From Candidatus Microthrix parvicella Bio17-1 (GTDB taxonomy: Bacteria; Actinomycetota; Acidimicrobiia; Acidimicrobiales; Microtrichaceae), in NCBI RefSeq assembly GCF_000299415.1, contig NZ_AMPG01000001.1, forward strand, positions 930,001 through 994,000: DNA of 64,000 nucleotides, read 5' to 3'. Made by a program: the position numbers and the translations under genes. Positions within the stretch are counted from its first letter, which is position 1. Every line of letters begins with the position of its first letter. Positions 43,838 to 52,893 of this stretch are shown here, in pieces. Under the pieces are notes generated by a model that made no database searches, was not told the origin of the DNA, and saw nothing but the letters and a program-made list of their open reading frames with translations.

Positions 43838-46411
43838 CTATCTTCTCCTGCCTGGCCGAGTGAACCCAACACTGCGCCCCGGCGGGCGGCCGGGTGGGTG
43901 ACCGGCTGGGTGACCGGGCATCCGATTGGCCAGCGCGATCAAGCGGTTGATCGCCGACATCGGCACCCGCCCCTGGCTCATCACCGCCAGGTTGCGGAGC
44001 GGCAGTTCGCCCAACGACCGGTCGATCATCGCCCCCAGGCCACCCTCATCATGAGCGCCACCAGTGGTGTGGGCAACGATCGCCCGGACAAGGGCCAGCA
44101 ACGGGCGACCAAGGCGGGTCTCCCCCAGCTCGCCCAGGGTGGTGTTGCGGGTGAACGGCCGCACCGGGGTGGGCTCGGGTACCGACCGGCCAAGCAACGC
44201 TTCGAACGCCGCAACACCCGGGTCCCAGTCGTCGGGTCGAGGGTTTCGGTATGGATCGAGGGCGGGGTCGGGCTCGGGGGCCGACCACGACGAGGCCACC
44301 TCAACCATCAGACCATGGGGAAGGTTGCCGGAGGAGCACCCCACCGCCACACCCCAGGTGCCTGCCGAGACCGCCCAGCCCCTGTCGGCAGGGTGCCAAT
44401 GGCACAGCGCCCGGGCGTGCACATCCACCGTCGCCTCCCTGGTCGAGTTTGGTTCGAGGTTCACCTTGGCGAACCCCACAAGGTGGCGGTGCGCGGCGGG
44501 GCGACCGGTATCCGGCGATTCCAGATACACCTGCACCACCTCGCTCCCCGCCCGATCGCCGGCGTTGGTGAGCGGGACCGTCACCGTGAATGCAACCGGC
44601 CCGGCGCCCGGAGGCGGCACCTCTGCGGGAGCCACTACGTCGGTGCCACCAAGTAGCACGCCGGCATCAACGTGCTGGGCACTCAGGGTCGGCACTCCAA
44701 GAGTGATCTCGGCGTAGCTGAGACCATGGCCGAAGGGGAACAACGGTGTGGCGCCGGAGGCGTCGAACCAGCGGTAGCCGATGTAGGGACCCTCCCGATA
44801 GGTCACCTGATGCGGCTCCCCCGGAAACCACCGGTCGGATGCCACGTCAGCCGAGCGCACCGGGAAGGTTTCGGCGAGGCGCCCGCCCGGTTCGGCGGCG
44901 CCCACCAGCACGTCGGCCAATGCACCACCGGCCGCCTGACCTCCGAGGTAACCGTGGATGATGGCCGCCGGTTGATCGACCCAGTCCATCGTCACCGGCG
45001 ACCCCGCCACCACGATCACCACCGTGTTGGGGTTGGCCGCGCACACGGCCCGAACCAGGATGTTGTGGGATTCGGGAAGGTGGAGATGATCGCGGTCAAA
45101 GCCCTCGGACTCGACGGCGTCGGGCAGCCCGACCACCACGACCGCCACCTCGGCACCCCGGGCGATCGACACGGCCTCGTCGACCCGTCGGGCGGGCTCT
45201 CCCGGGCGGTCGTCACGGGCACGCAGCACATAGCCGGGCGCGTACTGCACCCGACCTCCAGCCGCGTCGACATGCGTGCGTAGTTCGGCGTGCAGGTTGT
45301 CGCTGCGGGTGGCCTTCACCTGCGAGCTGCCCCCACCCTGAAACCGGGGATGCGCCGCGAACTCCCCGATCAGCGCCACGTGCCCCGAGGGTGCCAGCGG
45401 CAATGTGCCGTCGTTGGTCAACAGCACCGTTCCCGCCGCTGCCGCCCGGCGAGCCAGTTGGTGATGTTCGCGGTGAAGGGCGTCGGGATCCGCGCCCGGC
45501 CGGGGCGATGCCATGGCACTGCCCGGTCGACCTGACCGTGCGCCGTCAGCGCGCTCCAGCAGGGCAAGTACCCGGCGCACGCACCCGTCGAGGTCGGCTC
45601 GATGGAGTGATCCATCGGCCAGCGCCGCCAGTACCGCCGCGTCGTGGGTGCCGTGGCCGCCGGGCATCTCCAGGTCTTGACCGGCGCGGATACCGGCCAC
45701 CCGATCGTCGTTGGCTCCCCAGTCGGTCACCACCAGCCCGTCGAAGCCCCACTGATCTCGAAGCAACTCGCTGAGCAACCATGGGTCTTCCGAGCAGTAC
45801 ACGCCGTTCAGCAGGTTGTAGGCCGACATGACCGTCCAGGGTCGGCTGCGACGAACAGCCGCCTCGAACGCGCCCAAGTACAACTCTCGCAACGTCGCCG
45901 GGTCGACGACGGCGTCGACCACCATGCGGTTGGCCTCCTGGTTGTTGACGGCGAAGTGCTTCAGCGAGGCCCCCACCCCTTCCCCCTGCACGCCGTCGAT
46001 CCAGGCCACCGCCAACTCCCCGGCCAGGAACGGGTCCTCGGAGAAGTACTCAAAGTTCCGGCCTGCTGCCGGATGACGTTTCAGGTTCACGGCCGGGCCA
46101 AGCACCACACCGACTCCCTCGGCCACAGCCTCCCGGCCGATCGCCCGCCCCACGTCGCCCGCCAGGACGCGATCCCAGGTGGCGGCGAGCGCGCTTCCGG
46201 TCGGGAAACAGGTCGCCGGTTCGCTGGCCTGGAGGTCGGCCAGCGACGCGCTCATCACCTTGCGCAGGCCGTGTGGGCCGTCGGCCATCATCACCGCTTC
46301 CAAGCCGAGCTCAGGGACGGCTTCGGTGTGCCAGTCGTCCGCTCCAGACAGCAGCGCCACCTTGCGCTGGTCACTCAGCTCCGTCTTCGAGTTGGCCCCG
46401 TCGTCTTCCAT
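43838..46411 (-). CDS. GH3 beta-glucosidase-type glycoside hydrolase
   Basis: 857 residues from ATG 46411. The N-terminal TIM barrel has substrate motif RNFEYFSEDP (118-127), KHF (151-153) and nucleophile Asp230 in VVTDWGAN. The alpha/beta sandwich has an SQVKATRSDN-type active-site loop and GYLGGQAAGGALADVLVG. It is followed by a fibronectin-III-like domain with VYREGPYIGYRWFD-like and FPFGHGLSYAE segments, the usual GH3 architecture. The last 120 residues are an additional tail ending in imperfect GHPPGRP repeats. No signal peptide, so cytoplasmic. Longer starts to 46591 would cover the divergent promoter. Aglycone specificity unknown. Confidence 0.9.
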   Translation of the reverse strand: MEDDGANSKTELSDQRKVALLSGADDWHTEAVPELGLEAVMMADGPHGLRKVMSASLADLQASEPATCFPTGSALAATWDRVLAGDVGRAIGREAVAEGVGVVLGPAVNLKRHPAAGRNFEYFSEDPFLAGELAVAWIDGVQGEGVGASLKHFAVNNQEANRMVVDAVVDPATLRELYLGAFEAAVRRSRPWTVMSAYNLLNGVYCSEDPWLLSELLRDQWGFDGLVVTDWGANDDRVAGIRAGQDLEMPGGHGTHDAAVLAALADGSLHRADLDGCVRRVLALLERADGARSGRPGSAMASPRPGADPDALHREHHQLARRAAAAGTVLLTNDGTLPLAPSGHVALIGEFAAHPRFQGGGSSQVKATRSDNLHAELRTHVDAAGGRVQYAPGYVLRARDDRPGEPARRVDEAVSIARGAEVAVVVVGLPDAVESEGFDRDHLHLPESHNILVRAVCAANPNTVVIVVAGSPVTMDWVDQPAAIIHGYLGGQAAGGALADVLVGAAEPGGRLAETFPVRSADVASDRWFPGEPHQVTYREGPYIGYRWFDASGATPLFPFGHGLSYAEITLGVPTLSAQHVDAGVLLGGTDVVAPAEVPPPGAGPVAFTVTVPLTNAGDRAGSEVVQVYLESPDTGRPAAHRHLVGFAKVNLEPNSTREATVDVHARALCHWHPADRGWAVSAGTWGVAVGCSSGNLPHGLMVEVASSWSAPEPDPALDPYRNPRPDDWDPGVAAFEALLGRSVPEPTPVRPFTRNTTLGELGETRLGRPLLALVRAIVAHTTGGAHDEGGLGAMIDRSLGELPLRNLAVMSQGRVPMSAINRLIALANRMPGHPAGHPPGRPPGRSVGFTRPGRRR

Positions 46412-46531
46412 GTCCGCATCGTAGGCAGCGAGCCGGCCGGCGGCCGCCGATGCACCAGGACCTGTGCACGACCGCTGCTGCACGACCGCCGATACACGAC
46501 TCCATGTCGACGCCCATGGGAGAATGCGCGG

Positions 46532-47380
46532 ATGCGCATCGTGGAGCTGTGGCGGTACCCCATCAAGTCGCTGGGCGGCGAGCGCCTGCAAACCTCAGCG
46601 GTCACCGAACTTGGTCTGGTGGGTGATCGTTCCTGGGGCATCGAGGACGTGGCAACCGGCAGGGTGCTCACAGCCCGCCGGGAAGCAACGCTGCTGTTGG
46701 CAGCGGGTCGACTCGCCGAGGACGGCAGCGCCGAGGTGCACCTTGGCGACGACGTGCTGCGGAGCGACGATGAACTGTCGGACTGGCTTGGACGCCGGGT
46801 TCGTTTGCGCGCCGCCGACCACAACTCCGGCGGGACCTTCGAGGCACCACTCGACGACCTTGACGAGTCGAGCTGCAACTGGATGCAATGGACCGGCCCT
46901 CCGGGGGCGTTCCACGACAGCAAACGCACCCGGGTGTCGCTCATCAGTACAACCACGCTGGCCGGACAGGACCCACGGAGGTTCCGCGCCAACGTGGTGC
47001 TCGACCAGGACGGCACCGTGGGCGAGAGCACCGAGAGCACCGAGGACGGCTGGGTGGGGCAATCGCTCGTGATCGGTGGTGTCACCTTGGACGTGCGTCG
47101 ACACATCGGCCGCTGCGTCATGGTGACGCGACCGCAGCCGGGGCTTGCTCGTGACCTCGATGTGCTACAGCGGCTCAATGCTGAACGTGCCGGACTGGCA
47201 GCGATCGGGGCGCTGGTCACGCAGCCGGGTGAGATTTCCGTTGGCGACACCGTGATGCCCAGAGTCGATTCGACCGTCAGCCGCCTGCTTCGGCCGACGG
47301 TATCCAAGACAGTCCGCCGAGCCGCTCGACAACTGCCGAAACTCGACCGACTGCGCCGAAGCACCAGCCGCCGGGCCTGA
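46532..47380 (+). CDS. MOSC-domain protein
   Basis: 282 residues from ATG 46532 (MRIVELWRYPIKSLGGERL). The N-terminal beta-barrel part and a C-terminal MOSC core (about 150-245) are present, with RFRANVVLD and RRHIGRCVMVTRPQPGLARD. The conserved Cys of the MOSC core (GRCVMVT) is there; in YcbX/MARC-type proteins it binds the molybdenum cofactor. A molybdenum-dependent reductase of N-hydroxylated compounds is therefore possible. No 2Fe-2S domain is fused. Divergent from the GH3 gene across 120 bases. Confidence 0.85.
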   Translation: MRIVELWRYPIKSLGGERLQTSAVTELGLVGDRSWGIEDVATGRVLTARREATLLLAAGRLAEDGSAEVHLGDDVLRSDDELSDWLGRRVRLRAADHNSGGTFEAPLDDLDESSCNWMQWTGPPGAFHDSKRTRVSLISTTTLAGQDPRRFRANVVLDQDGTVGESTESTEDGWVGQSLVIGGVTLDVRRHIGRCVMVTRPQPGLARDLDVLQRLNAERAGLAAIGALVTQPGEISVGDTVMPRVDSTVSRLLRPTVSKTVRRAARQLPKLDRLRRSTSRRA

Positions 47381-47577
47381 CCGCGGACATCAAGCCGCAG
47401 CCCCACATCCACGTGGGGTCGCTCGCTGCCCACCACGCCTGATAGGTGGAAGGCGGAACCGCTGGGAGCCGGCGCACCGGGTCAGGCGGACCCGCAACTG
47501 AATGCGGAACAGCGGGCGACGTTCAACGTCCCGCTGCAACCAACCGACCAGACGCCCACTCGATAGCGTGGGCGTTG

Positions 47578-47868
47578 ATGCCAACCATGTCTGCTTTGCC
47601 CACAAGGTCGTCCGGCCCAGCGGCGCCAACGCTTGTACCGGTCGAGACCGAGGCGCCACGCACCGACGTCACCCCCTCCACCGACGACGGTGACCACGAC
47701 CGCTACGCCCATATCGTGTCCAAGGCCGACGCCAGCCGGGCCTACGTCACCGGCGAACCCATCACGGCGCTCTGCGGCAAGAAGTGGACGCCCAGCCGCG
47801 ACCCCGATCGCTACCCGGTGTGCCCCAGTTGCAAGGAAGTACTGGCGTCGCTGAACGCTGAGGAGTAG
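47578..47868 (+). CDS. DUF3039 protein
   Basis: Small actinobacterial protein of unknown function, 96 residues from ATG 47578 (ATG 47587 possible). The N-terminal 30 residues are variable. The conserved core has DDGDHDRYAHIVSK, then VTGEPITALCGKKWTPSRDP and PVCPSCKEV. The three Cys (one in ALCGK, two in CPSC) suggest a metal-binding knuckle; that is inference. The 197 bases upstream after the MOSC gene show no recognised feature. Confidence 0.85.
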   Translation: MPTMSALPTRSSGPAAPTLVPVETEAPRTDVTPSTDDGDHDRYAHIVSKADASRAYVTGEPITALCGKKWTPSRDPDRYPVCPSCKEVLASLNAEE

Positions 47869-47889
47869 CAACCACCCGGGAACCCGGTT

Positions 47890-50547
47890 TCAGGCGTCGG
47901 CACCCGGTGCCGCCAGGAGCAGGCTCATCATCTCGCGGGCCACCATCGGCCCGGCATTTTGGTTCTGGCCGGTCACCAGGTTGCCGTCGACCACCCAATG
48001 GTTGGACAACGGGTCCCGAAATCGGGTCTCAGATTCGAATCGGGCTCCCACGCGTCGCAGCTCGGTCTCAGGATGATGCGGGGTCGAGGTGATGCCAAGC
48101 TCGGACACCTGCTTGTCGGTCACCGACGAGACCCGGCGGCCTGTCACCAACGGCGTACCGTCGGCCGCCTTGGCGTTGATCAACCCCAGCGGACCGTGGC
48201 ACACGCCCCCGATCACCTTGCCCAGCGCGTTGGCCGTGGTCATCGCCTCGGCGAGCGGCTTGGAGAAGCCGAAGTCGAACGCCGCTCCCCAGCCGCCGGC
48301 GAGGAACACCAGGTCGAAGTCGGCCACGTCGAGGTCACCGATGGCCAGTGAGTCGTTGACCTGAGCCCGCAGCTCGTCGTCGGCCAGGAACCGGTCGTCG
48401 GACTCGCTGCGAAGCACAGGCTTGAGCGACAGCGGGTCGACGGGGATCAGGCCGCCCTTGGGGCTGGCGAGGTCGACGTTCATGCCGGCGTCCTGGAACG
48501 CGTAGTAGGGCACGGTCATCTCGCTGGCGAACAGGCCGGTGGGCTTGCCGACGTCCAGCCAACCGTGGTTGGTGCACACGATCAAGGCCTTGCGCCCGAG
48601 CAACTCGACTCCGCCGTCGATCGGGCCTGCCGGATCGACGGGATGCATCCCCAGGCGTTGCACCACCCGACGCAGCAGGCGCGCCGGGGGCGGTGGCTGC
48701 TTCGCAGCGGGAACCGTCGGCTGCCGCTCGGCGTAGGGCCACGGCTCGTTGCGTTCCGGCACCGAGGCGGCTCGCTGGGCCTTCAGTACCTGACGCAGAT
48801 GGGCAAACACGGCCGCATCCTCAGCTGCCGGCCGGCGGTCGGTGCCGCCCGGCCTGGGGGCCCGGTTGTTTGCCTCGATCGGATCGGCCGTCAGGTCGTA
48901 CAGCTCCCACTGATCGGCCAGCGGCTCGGTGCGATACCGGGGGCCACCTGCGCCGTTTGCCGCCAGGTGGCGCTTTCCCGGCTCGGTCCAGGTGGCGGGG
49001 TCGTCGAAGGAGCGCACCAGCTTCCACAGGTGGCCCTTCCCACCCTCGGCGTCGGTGTCCCCGACCCGGGCCACCACCCCCTCAAAGTTGGACGCCACAT
49101 GGGCGGGTACCTCGATCCGCAACGGCGCCGGAACCTTGGTGCGGCCAAGCCGACGGGCCAACCCCGACAGCTCGCTGTCACCCTCCAACACGTTGTCTCG
49201 GGTCATCAGGTACACGCAACGCTGCGGATCGGGTTCGGCGGTGCCGTCGACGATCCCCATCAGATCGCGCCCCGGCAGCTCGTGGACCTCAGAGAAGTCT
49301 GCAGCCAACCGAGCAGCCGTCGACACCGGATCGATGCCCGCCGCCGCCAGCAACGTGGGCACGAGGTCGACGTGCGACGTGGGCATGTCATCGACCGTGC
49401 GGCCCGTCGTGGCGTCCACACCAATGCGGGCAATGGCCATCGGCACCCTGGTGGCCTCGTCGTACAGGTTGAACCACTTCTGATGCAGGCCACCGTGCGA
49501 GCCGAGCAGGTCGCCGTGGTCGGAGGTTCGCACCAGCACGGTGCCACCCGATGCGTCGGCGGCTGCTTCGTTGCTGCCCGAGCCGTCGGTCACCGCCCGA
49601 CGCACCCGATCGAGTGGCCCGTCCACCTCGGCGTGCAGGCGGTAGTACAAGTCCCGGTACTGCTGCGCGTTGGCGCTGTAGGTCCGCTCGATCAGGGCCG
49701 GGGGTCCGTACGCGGTCGGGTAGCTCGCCCGATAGGCAATTTGGGCGGCAGGCTTCGTGGACAGGTCCTCATCGGCGGTTGGTGACGGAGGTACCGATGG
49801 CGGGTCCAGCGGCGACGGCTCCATCGGGTTGCGCCGCACCCAGGCGGGAAACAGCACAATGTCGTGCGGGTTGACGAAACTTGCCACCAGGAGGAACGGC
49901 CGCTGCGCTGCAGGGTCGCCCGCAGACCTTCGGGCATAGCGGTCCTCCAGCCAGGCAACCACCCGGTTGGCGATCAGCGCATCCCGCCGGATGCCCGCGT
50001 TGGCCAGGGGCGCGCCGTGGGGCTCGGGCCCAACCCAACCGGAGAACCCAAACGGTTCAAGCGGGTCGGCGTCCAGGTATGCCTGAACAGCCACCGGGTC
50101 CACCTGCCCGTCGGCATCGTTGGTGGCCAGCGGCCTGCCGGTATCCGGGCTGATCAGGTCGGCGTGGCTGATGTGCCACTTGCCGTCGTAGTGGGTGTCG
50201 TAGCCGGCGGCCCGAAACCAGTTGCCCAGCGTGGGCACCTCCCCCTGATGCAGCCAGCGGAGCCGGGAGTCGTCGGCGGTCTTTCCCAGACCGTCGGTCT
50301 GGGTGACCCCGTGAAGGTCCGGGTACTGCCCGGTGAACAGCGTGGGTCTACTGGGCACGCAGGCCAACGAGCCGGTGTAGTGCCGGGCGAAGCCAACCCC
50401 ATGGGCATCAAACCAGGCCCTTCCGGGCAGCGTGTCCCGCCGCCAGGTCCGCAACTCGTCGCTTTCGTAAGGCGGGATGGCCCGCTCCTCGTCGGTCATG
50501 ATGATGACCACGTCGGGGCGCCCCGACGTCTGATCCGGATCAGGCAT
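47890..50547 (-). CDS. Sulfatase fused to DJ-1/PfpI-like domain
   Basis: 885 residues. Residues 10-620 are an alkaline-phosphatase-fold sulfatase: DVVIIMTDEERAIP with metal Asp, CVPSRPTLFTG at 63-73 with Cys63 as the formylglycine precursor (CxPSR), DGKWHISHADL and VLVRTSDHGDLLGSHG. Residues about 660-885 are a DJ-1/PfpI class I amidotransferase-like domain with LVFLAGGWGAAFDF and nucleophile elbow GGVCHGPLG (Cys783), as in Hsp31-type proteins. A Pro-rich linker of about 40 residues joins them. Each half is complete. The formylglycine-generating enzyme is not in the window. No signal peptide. The two activities in one chain are unusual; a substrate cannot be inferred. Confidence 0.9.
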   Translation of the reverse strand: MPDPDQTSGRPDVVIIMTDEERAIPPYESDELRTWRRDTLPGRAWFDAHGVGFARHYTGSLACVPSRPTLFTGQYPDLHGVTQTDGLGKTADDSRLRWLHQGEVPTLGNWFRAAGYDTHYDGKWHISHADLISPDTGRPLATNDADGQVDPVAVQAYLDADPLEPFGFSGWVGPEPHGAPLANAGIRRDALIANRVVAWLEDRYARRSAGDPAAQRPFLLVASFVNPHDIVLFPAWVRRNPMEPSPLDPPSVPPSPTADEDLSTKPAAQIAYRASYPTAYGPPALIERTYSANAQQYRDLYYRLHAEVDGPLDRVRRAVTDGSGSNEAAADASGGTVLVRTSDHGDLLGSHGGLHQKWFNLYDEATRVPMAIARIGVDATTGRTVDDMPTSHVDLVPTLLAAAGIDPVSTAARLAADFSEVHELPGRDLMGIVDGTAEPDPQRCVYLMTRDNVLEGDSELSGLARRLGRTKVPAPLRIEVPAHVASNFEGVVARVGDTDAEGGKGHLWKLVRSFDDPATWTEPGKRHLAANGAGGPRYRTEPLADQWELYDLTADPIEANNRAPRPGGTDRRPAAEDAAVFAHLRQVLKAQRAASVPERNEPWPYAERQPTVPAAKQPPPPARLLRRVVQRLGMHPVDPAGPIDGGVELLGRKALIVCTNHGWLDVGKPTGLFASEMTVPYYAFQDAGMNVDLASPKGGLIPVDPLSLKPVLRSESDDRFLADDELRAQVNDSLAIGDLDVADFDLVFLAGGWGAAFDFGFSKPLAEAMTTANALGKVIGGVCHGPLGLINAKAADGTPLVTGRRVSSVTDKQVSELGITSTPHHPETELRRVGARFESETRFRDPLSNHWVVDGNLVTGQNQNAGPMVAREMMSLLLAAPGADA

Positions 50548-51037
50548 GTGACGACTCCTTCATCGAGTGGGCCAGCCCAGACAGCATCGTGTCGGAGTCG
50601 CCTGCCATGCGGCGGGCGATCAGCCGCGCAACCAGCTTCTGGGGCGGACGGGGCCCGCATTCAACCGTCGTGGCCAACGTGACCCGGGTGTGATGCGCCC
50701 CGGCACCGCCCGCGCCGGCACCGCAGGCGCCGGCAGCGACCGACTGGAGGCGCCACTCGTTCTGCAGGCTCGTCACCACCGGCGGCAGGCCCTCGATCTG
50801 ATAGGCCAAGCGTTGAGGCTCGTCCCACACCACCACCCGCTCCACCAGGGTGCGGCGGCCAACCTGCACCCGCCGGGTTGCTCCCACCCCCACCGGCGAA
50901 ACCTCCCCGCCGGGATGCAGCAGGCATGAGTGATCGACATTGTCCGCCCACGCACTGATCGCCTCGAAATCAGCCAAACGATCCCACACCTGCTGAGGCG
51001 GATGGGGAACGTCGAGTCGTCGCTCGATGGTGATCAC
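50540..51037 (-). CDS. SRPBCC-fold (polyketide cyclase/START-like) protein
   Basis: 165 residues forming a helix-grip fold: ITIERRLDVPHPPQQVWDRLADFEAISAW at the start (pattern over about 2-30), VGATRRVQVGRRTLVERVV in the middle and a long C-terminal helix region after GPRPPQKLVARLIARRMAGD. A Gly/Ala-rich loop (about 102-113) comes from a short repeat. Binds a hydrophobic ligand in the family. It overlaps the sulfatase start by eight bases, so translation is coupled, and it lies 10 bases after the dehalogenase gene: a three-gene unit. Confidence 0.82.
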   Translation of the reverse strand: MITIERRLDVPHPPQQVWDRLADFEAISAWADNVDHSCLLHPGGEVSPVGVGATRRVQVGRRTLVERVVVWDEPQRLAYQIEGLPPVVTSLQNEWRLQSVAAGACGAGAGGAGAHHTRVTLATTVECGPRPPQKLVARLIARRMAGDSDTMLSGLAHSMKESSHA

Positions 51038-51047
51038 AGCCGAACCG

Positions 51048-51965
51048 TCACGGTGTCGCAGCGATGAAGTCGTTGATCACCTGTGCCAACCGTGGGCCTC
51101 GATCCTCTTGAAGGAAGTGGCCGCCACCCTCGACGGTGGTGTGCGGCTGCCCCTGCGCCCCTGCCACCTTGGCCTGGAATGGTGCCTCTCCGCCTCCGGT
51201 GATCGGATCGCCATCGCTGAAGGCCGTCAGGAACGGTCGATCAAAGGCCGTCAGCACCTCCCAGGCAGCGATGTTGTCGGCGCTGGCGGGGTCGTCGAGG
51301 CTGGTCGGCACGAGCGCAGGCAGGGCGCGGGCACCCGCTGTGAACGTGTCGTCGGGGAACGGTGCGTCGTAGGCGGCGACAACCTCGCTGCTCAGGTCGG
51401 TGGTGCAGCCGCTGTTGATGATGAAGCCCACCGGAAACTCTTCGGTGGTCTGGCTGAACTCCTGCCAGGCGAGGAACGCCTCGGTGGGCTTCCCGTGCCC
51501 GGTGGGCAGCCCCGTGTTGCCCACCACCACCCGGGTAAAGCGATCGGGCCGGGCGGCGACGAGGCGCAGGCCGATCAGGCCACCCCAGTCCTGTCCAAAG
51601 AAGGTGATGTGCCGCAGGTCGAGGTGGCCAAAGAGCAACTCGCTCATCCAGCCGACATGGCGTGCGTAGGTGTGGTCGCCCTGCTCGGTTGGTTTGTCGC
51701 TGCGACCGAAACCCACCAGGTCGGGGGCGATCACCCGATGCCCGGCCGCAACGAGCACGGGGATCATGTGGCGGTAGAGGTAGCTCCAGGTGGGCTCACC
51801 GTGCATCAGCAGTACCGGGGCGGCATCGGCCGGGCCCTCGTCGAGGTAGTGCACCCGCATGGTGCCACGGTCCGTTTCATCGGCCTGAACCTGGGCGTAG
51901 TTCGGGGCAAACGGGTAGCCGACCAGGTCGGCGAACCGGTCGTCGGGTGTGCGCACGGTCTGCAT
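51048..51965 (-). CDS. Haloalkane dehalogenase-like alpha/beta hydrolase
   Basis: 305 residues from ATG 51965, with GAGGAG six bases upstream. Motifs typical of haloalkane dehalogenase subfamily I: HGEPTWSYLYRHM (oxyanion side), GFGRSDKPTEQ, nucleophile Asp followed by the halide-binding Trp in GQDWGG, a second acid in SDGDPI and catalytic His in GGGHFLQED. So hydrolysis of a carbon-halogen bond is likely, though related enzymes of this subgroup can be slow dehalogenases with other roles. Divergent from a TetR repressor, suggesting ligand-induced expression. First gene of the unit with SRPBCC and sulfatase genes. Confidence 0.85.
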   Translation of the reverse strand: MQTVRTPDDRFADLVGYPFAPNYAQVQADETDRGTMRVHYLDEGPADAAPVLLMHGEPTWSYLYRHMIPVLVAAGHRVIAPDLVGFGRSDKPTEQGDHTYARHVGWMSELLFGHLDLRHITFFGQDWGGLIGLRLVAARPDRFTRVVVGNTGLPTGHGKPTEAFLAWQEFSQTTEEFPVGFIINSGCTTDLSSEVVAAYDAPFPDDTFTAGARALPALVPTSLDDPASADNIAAWEVLTAFDRPFLTAFSDGDPITGGGEAPFQAKVAGAQGQPHTTVEGGGHFLQEDRGPRLAQVINDFIAATP

Positions 51966-52012
51966 GGTCGGCTCCTCAAATCGGGTGGCACCAGGGCGGG
52001 GACAAGTGAGAG

Positions 52013-52023
52013 TAACACTGTCA
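52013..52023. promoter_or_regulatory. Candidate TetR operator and dehalogenase -35 region
   Basis: TAACACTGTCA at 52013-52023 is a near-perfect 11 base palindrome (four of five pairs around a central base) inside the 112 base divergent promoter. On the minus strand it is part of TTGACAGTGTTAC, whose TTGACA is a consensus -35 box facing the dehalogenase gene. A repressor bound here would block that promoter. On the plus side TACGAT (52065-52070) is a possible -10 for the TetR gene. Confidence 0.4.
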
Positions 52024-52077
52024 AAAGGTTCTGGGAGTCCGCATCGCACAACGACCAATCCGCCCTACGATGGTTTA

Positions 52078-52704
52078 ATGTCCGATGCGATCCCAACCGC
52101 CGACGTTCCCGGTGAAGCCAACACCGTCGACGGCCGTCGCGCCCGTCGCGCCAGGGGCCGCACCGCCGTGGTGGACGCACTCTTCGCCCTTCTTCAGGAA
52201 CAGGGTGTGCAGCCCGCCGTCGAGGAGATCGCCGCGCGCGCCGGAGTGTCGGTCTCGTCCATTTTTCGCTACTTCGACGGCCTGGACGACCTGCGTGAGC
52301 TCGCCATCGGACGGTACTTCGAACGGTTCGCCCCGCTCTTCGAGATCCCCAACCTCGGCGAAGGCCAGCTCCCCCGTCGCCTTTCGGCCATGGTCGATTC
52401 CCGCCTTGCGCTCTACCATGCCATCGCGCCCATCGCCCACATCGCCCGGCTTCGGGCGCTGGAAACACCACGGTTCGCCACCACCCTCGCAACAACCCGG
52501 GCGGGCTCGGCCAACCAGGTCCGCACCCACTTCGCCGCCGAACTCGGAACCCGCACTCCGGCCCGGGGCGACGACCTGGTGGGGGTGATCGACTCGATCA
52601 CATCGTTCGAGTCGTGGGAACTTCTGCGCGACACCCACGGCCGTTCCCAATCACAGATCCGTCGCGCCTGGACCGAGTGCCTCCAGGTGCTGCTCGCGTC
52701 CTGA
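52078..52704 (+). CDS. TetR-family transcriptional regulator
   Basis: 208 residues from ATG 52078. N-terminal helix-turn-helix at about 30-75: VEEIAARAGVSVSSIFRYFDGLDDL, in which VSVSSIFRYF is the recognition helix. The C-terminal ligand domain is all-helical. Placed head-to-head with the haloalkane dehalogenase gene; local repressor of that unit and of itself is the usual arrangement. The ligand is unknown. Immediately downstream the DNA changes character (remnants and lower GC). Confidence 0.9.
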   Translation: MSDAIPTADVPGEANTVDGRRARRARGRTAVVDALFALLQEQGVQPAVEEIAARAGVSVSSIFRYFDGLDDLRELAIGRYFERFAPLFEIPNLGEGQLPRRLSAMVDSRLALYHAIAPIAHIARLRALETPRFATTLATTRAGSANQVRTHFAAELGTRTPARGDDLVGVIDSITSFESWELLRDTHGRSQSQIRRAWTECLQVLLAS

Positions 52705-52763
52705 TCACCCACACGGCGTCTCACCGACGGTGCCGCCGCCCACCGACCACGCGTGCCGCCCCT

Positions 52764-52856
52764 TCAGGTTGCGACCCGATACGACTCGACCACCGGGGCC
52801 AGTTCCGCCGGGGTGGAGCCGTGCATGATGACGGCGTCCGCCCCCTGGCCCAGTTG
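52764..52856 (-). pseudogene. C-terminal remnant of an LLM-class oxidoreductase gene
   Basis: On the minus strand the last 30 codons read QLGQGADAVIMHGSTPAEL then APVVESYR and a stop. GADxVIxHGxTPxELxPVVxxYR is a common C-terminus of F420-type luciferase-like proteins. Upstream of about 52857 the frame stays open but the sequence no longer resembles that family, and the other strand carries the glycosyltransferase fragment. So the gene was cut at about 52857 by the rearrangement that created the accessory patch. Confidence 0.55.
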
Positions 52857-52893
52857 ACCCCGCACCGTCGCACAACAGTGGGACCGTTCTAGC

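Noticed and set aside
48031-48043. tRNA T-arm-like sequence (GATTCGAATC)
   Set aside because: It lies inside the sulfatase/DJ-1 gene and there is no acceptor or anticodon stem at the right distances.
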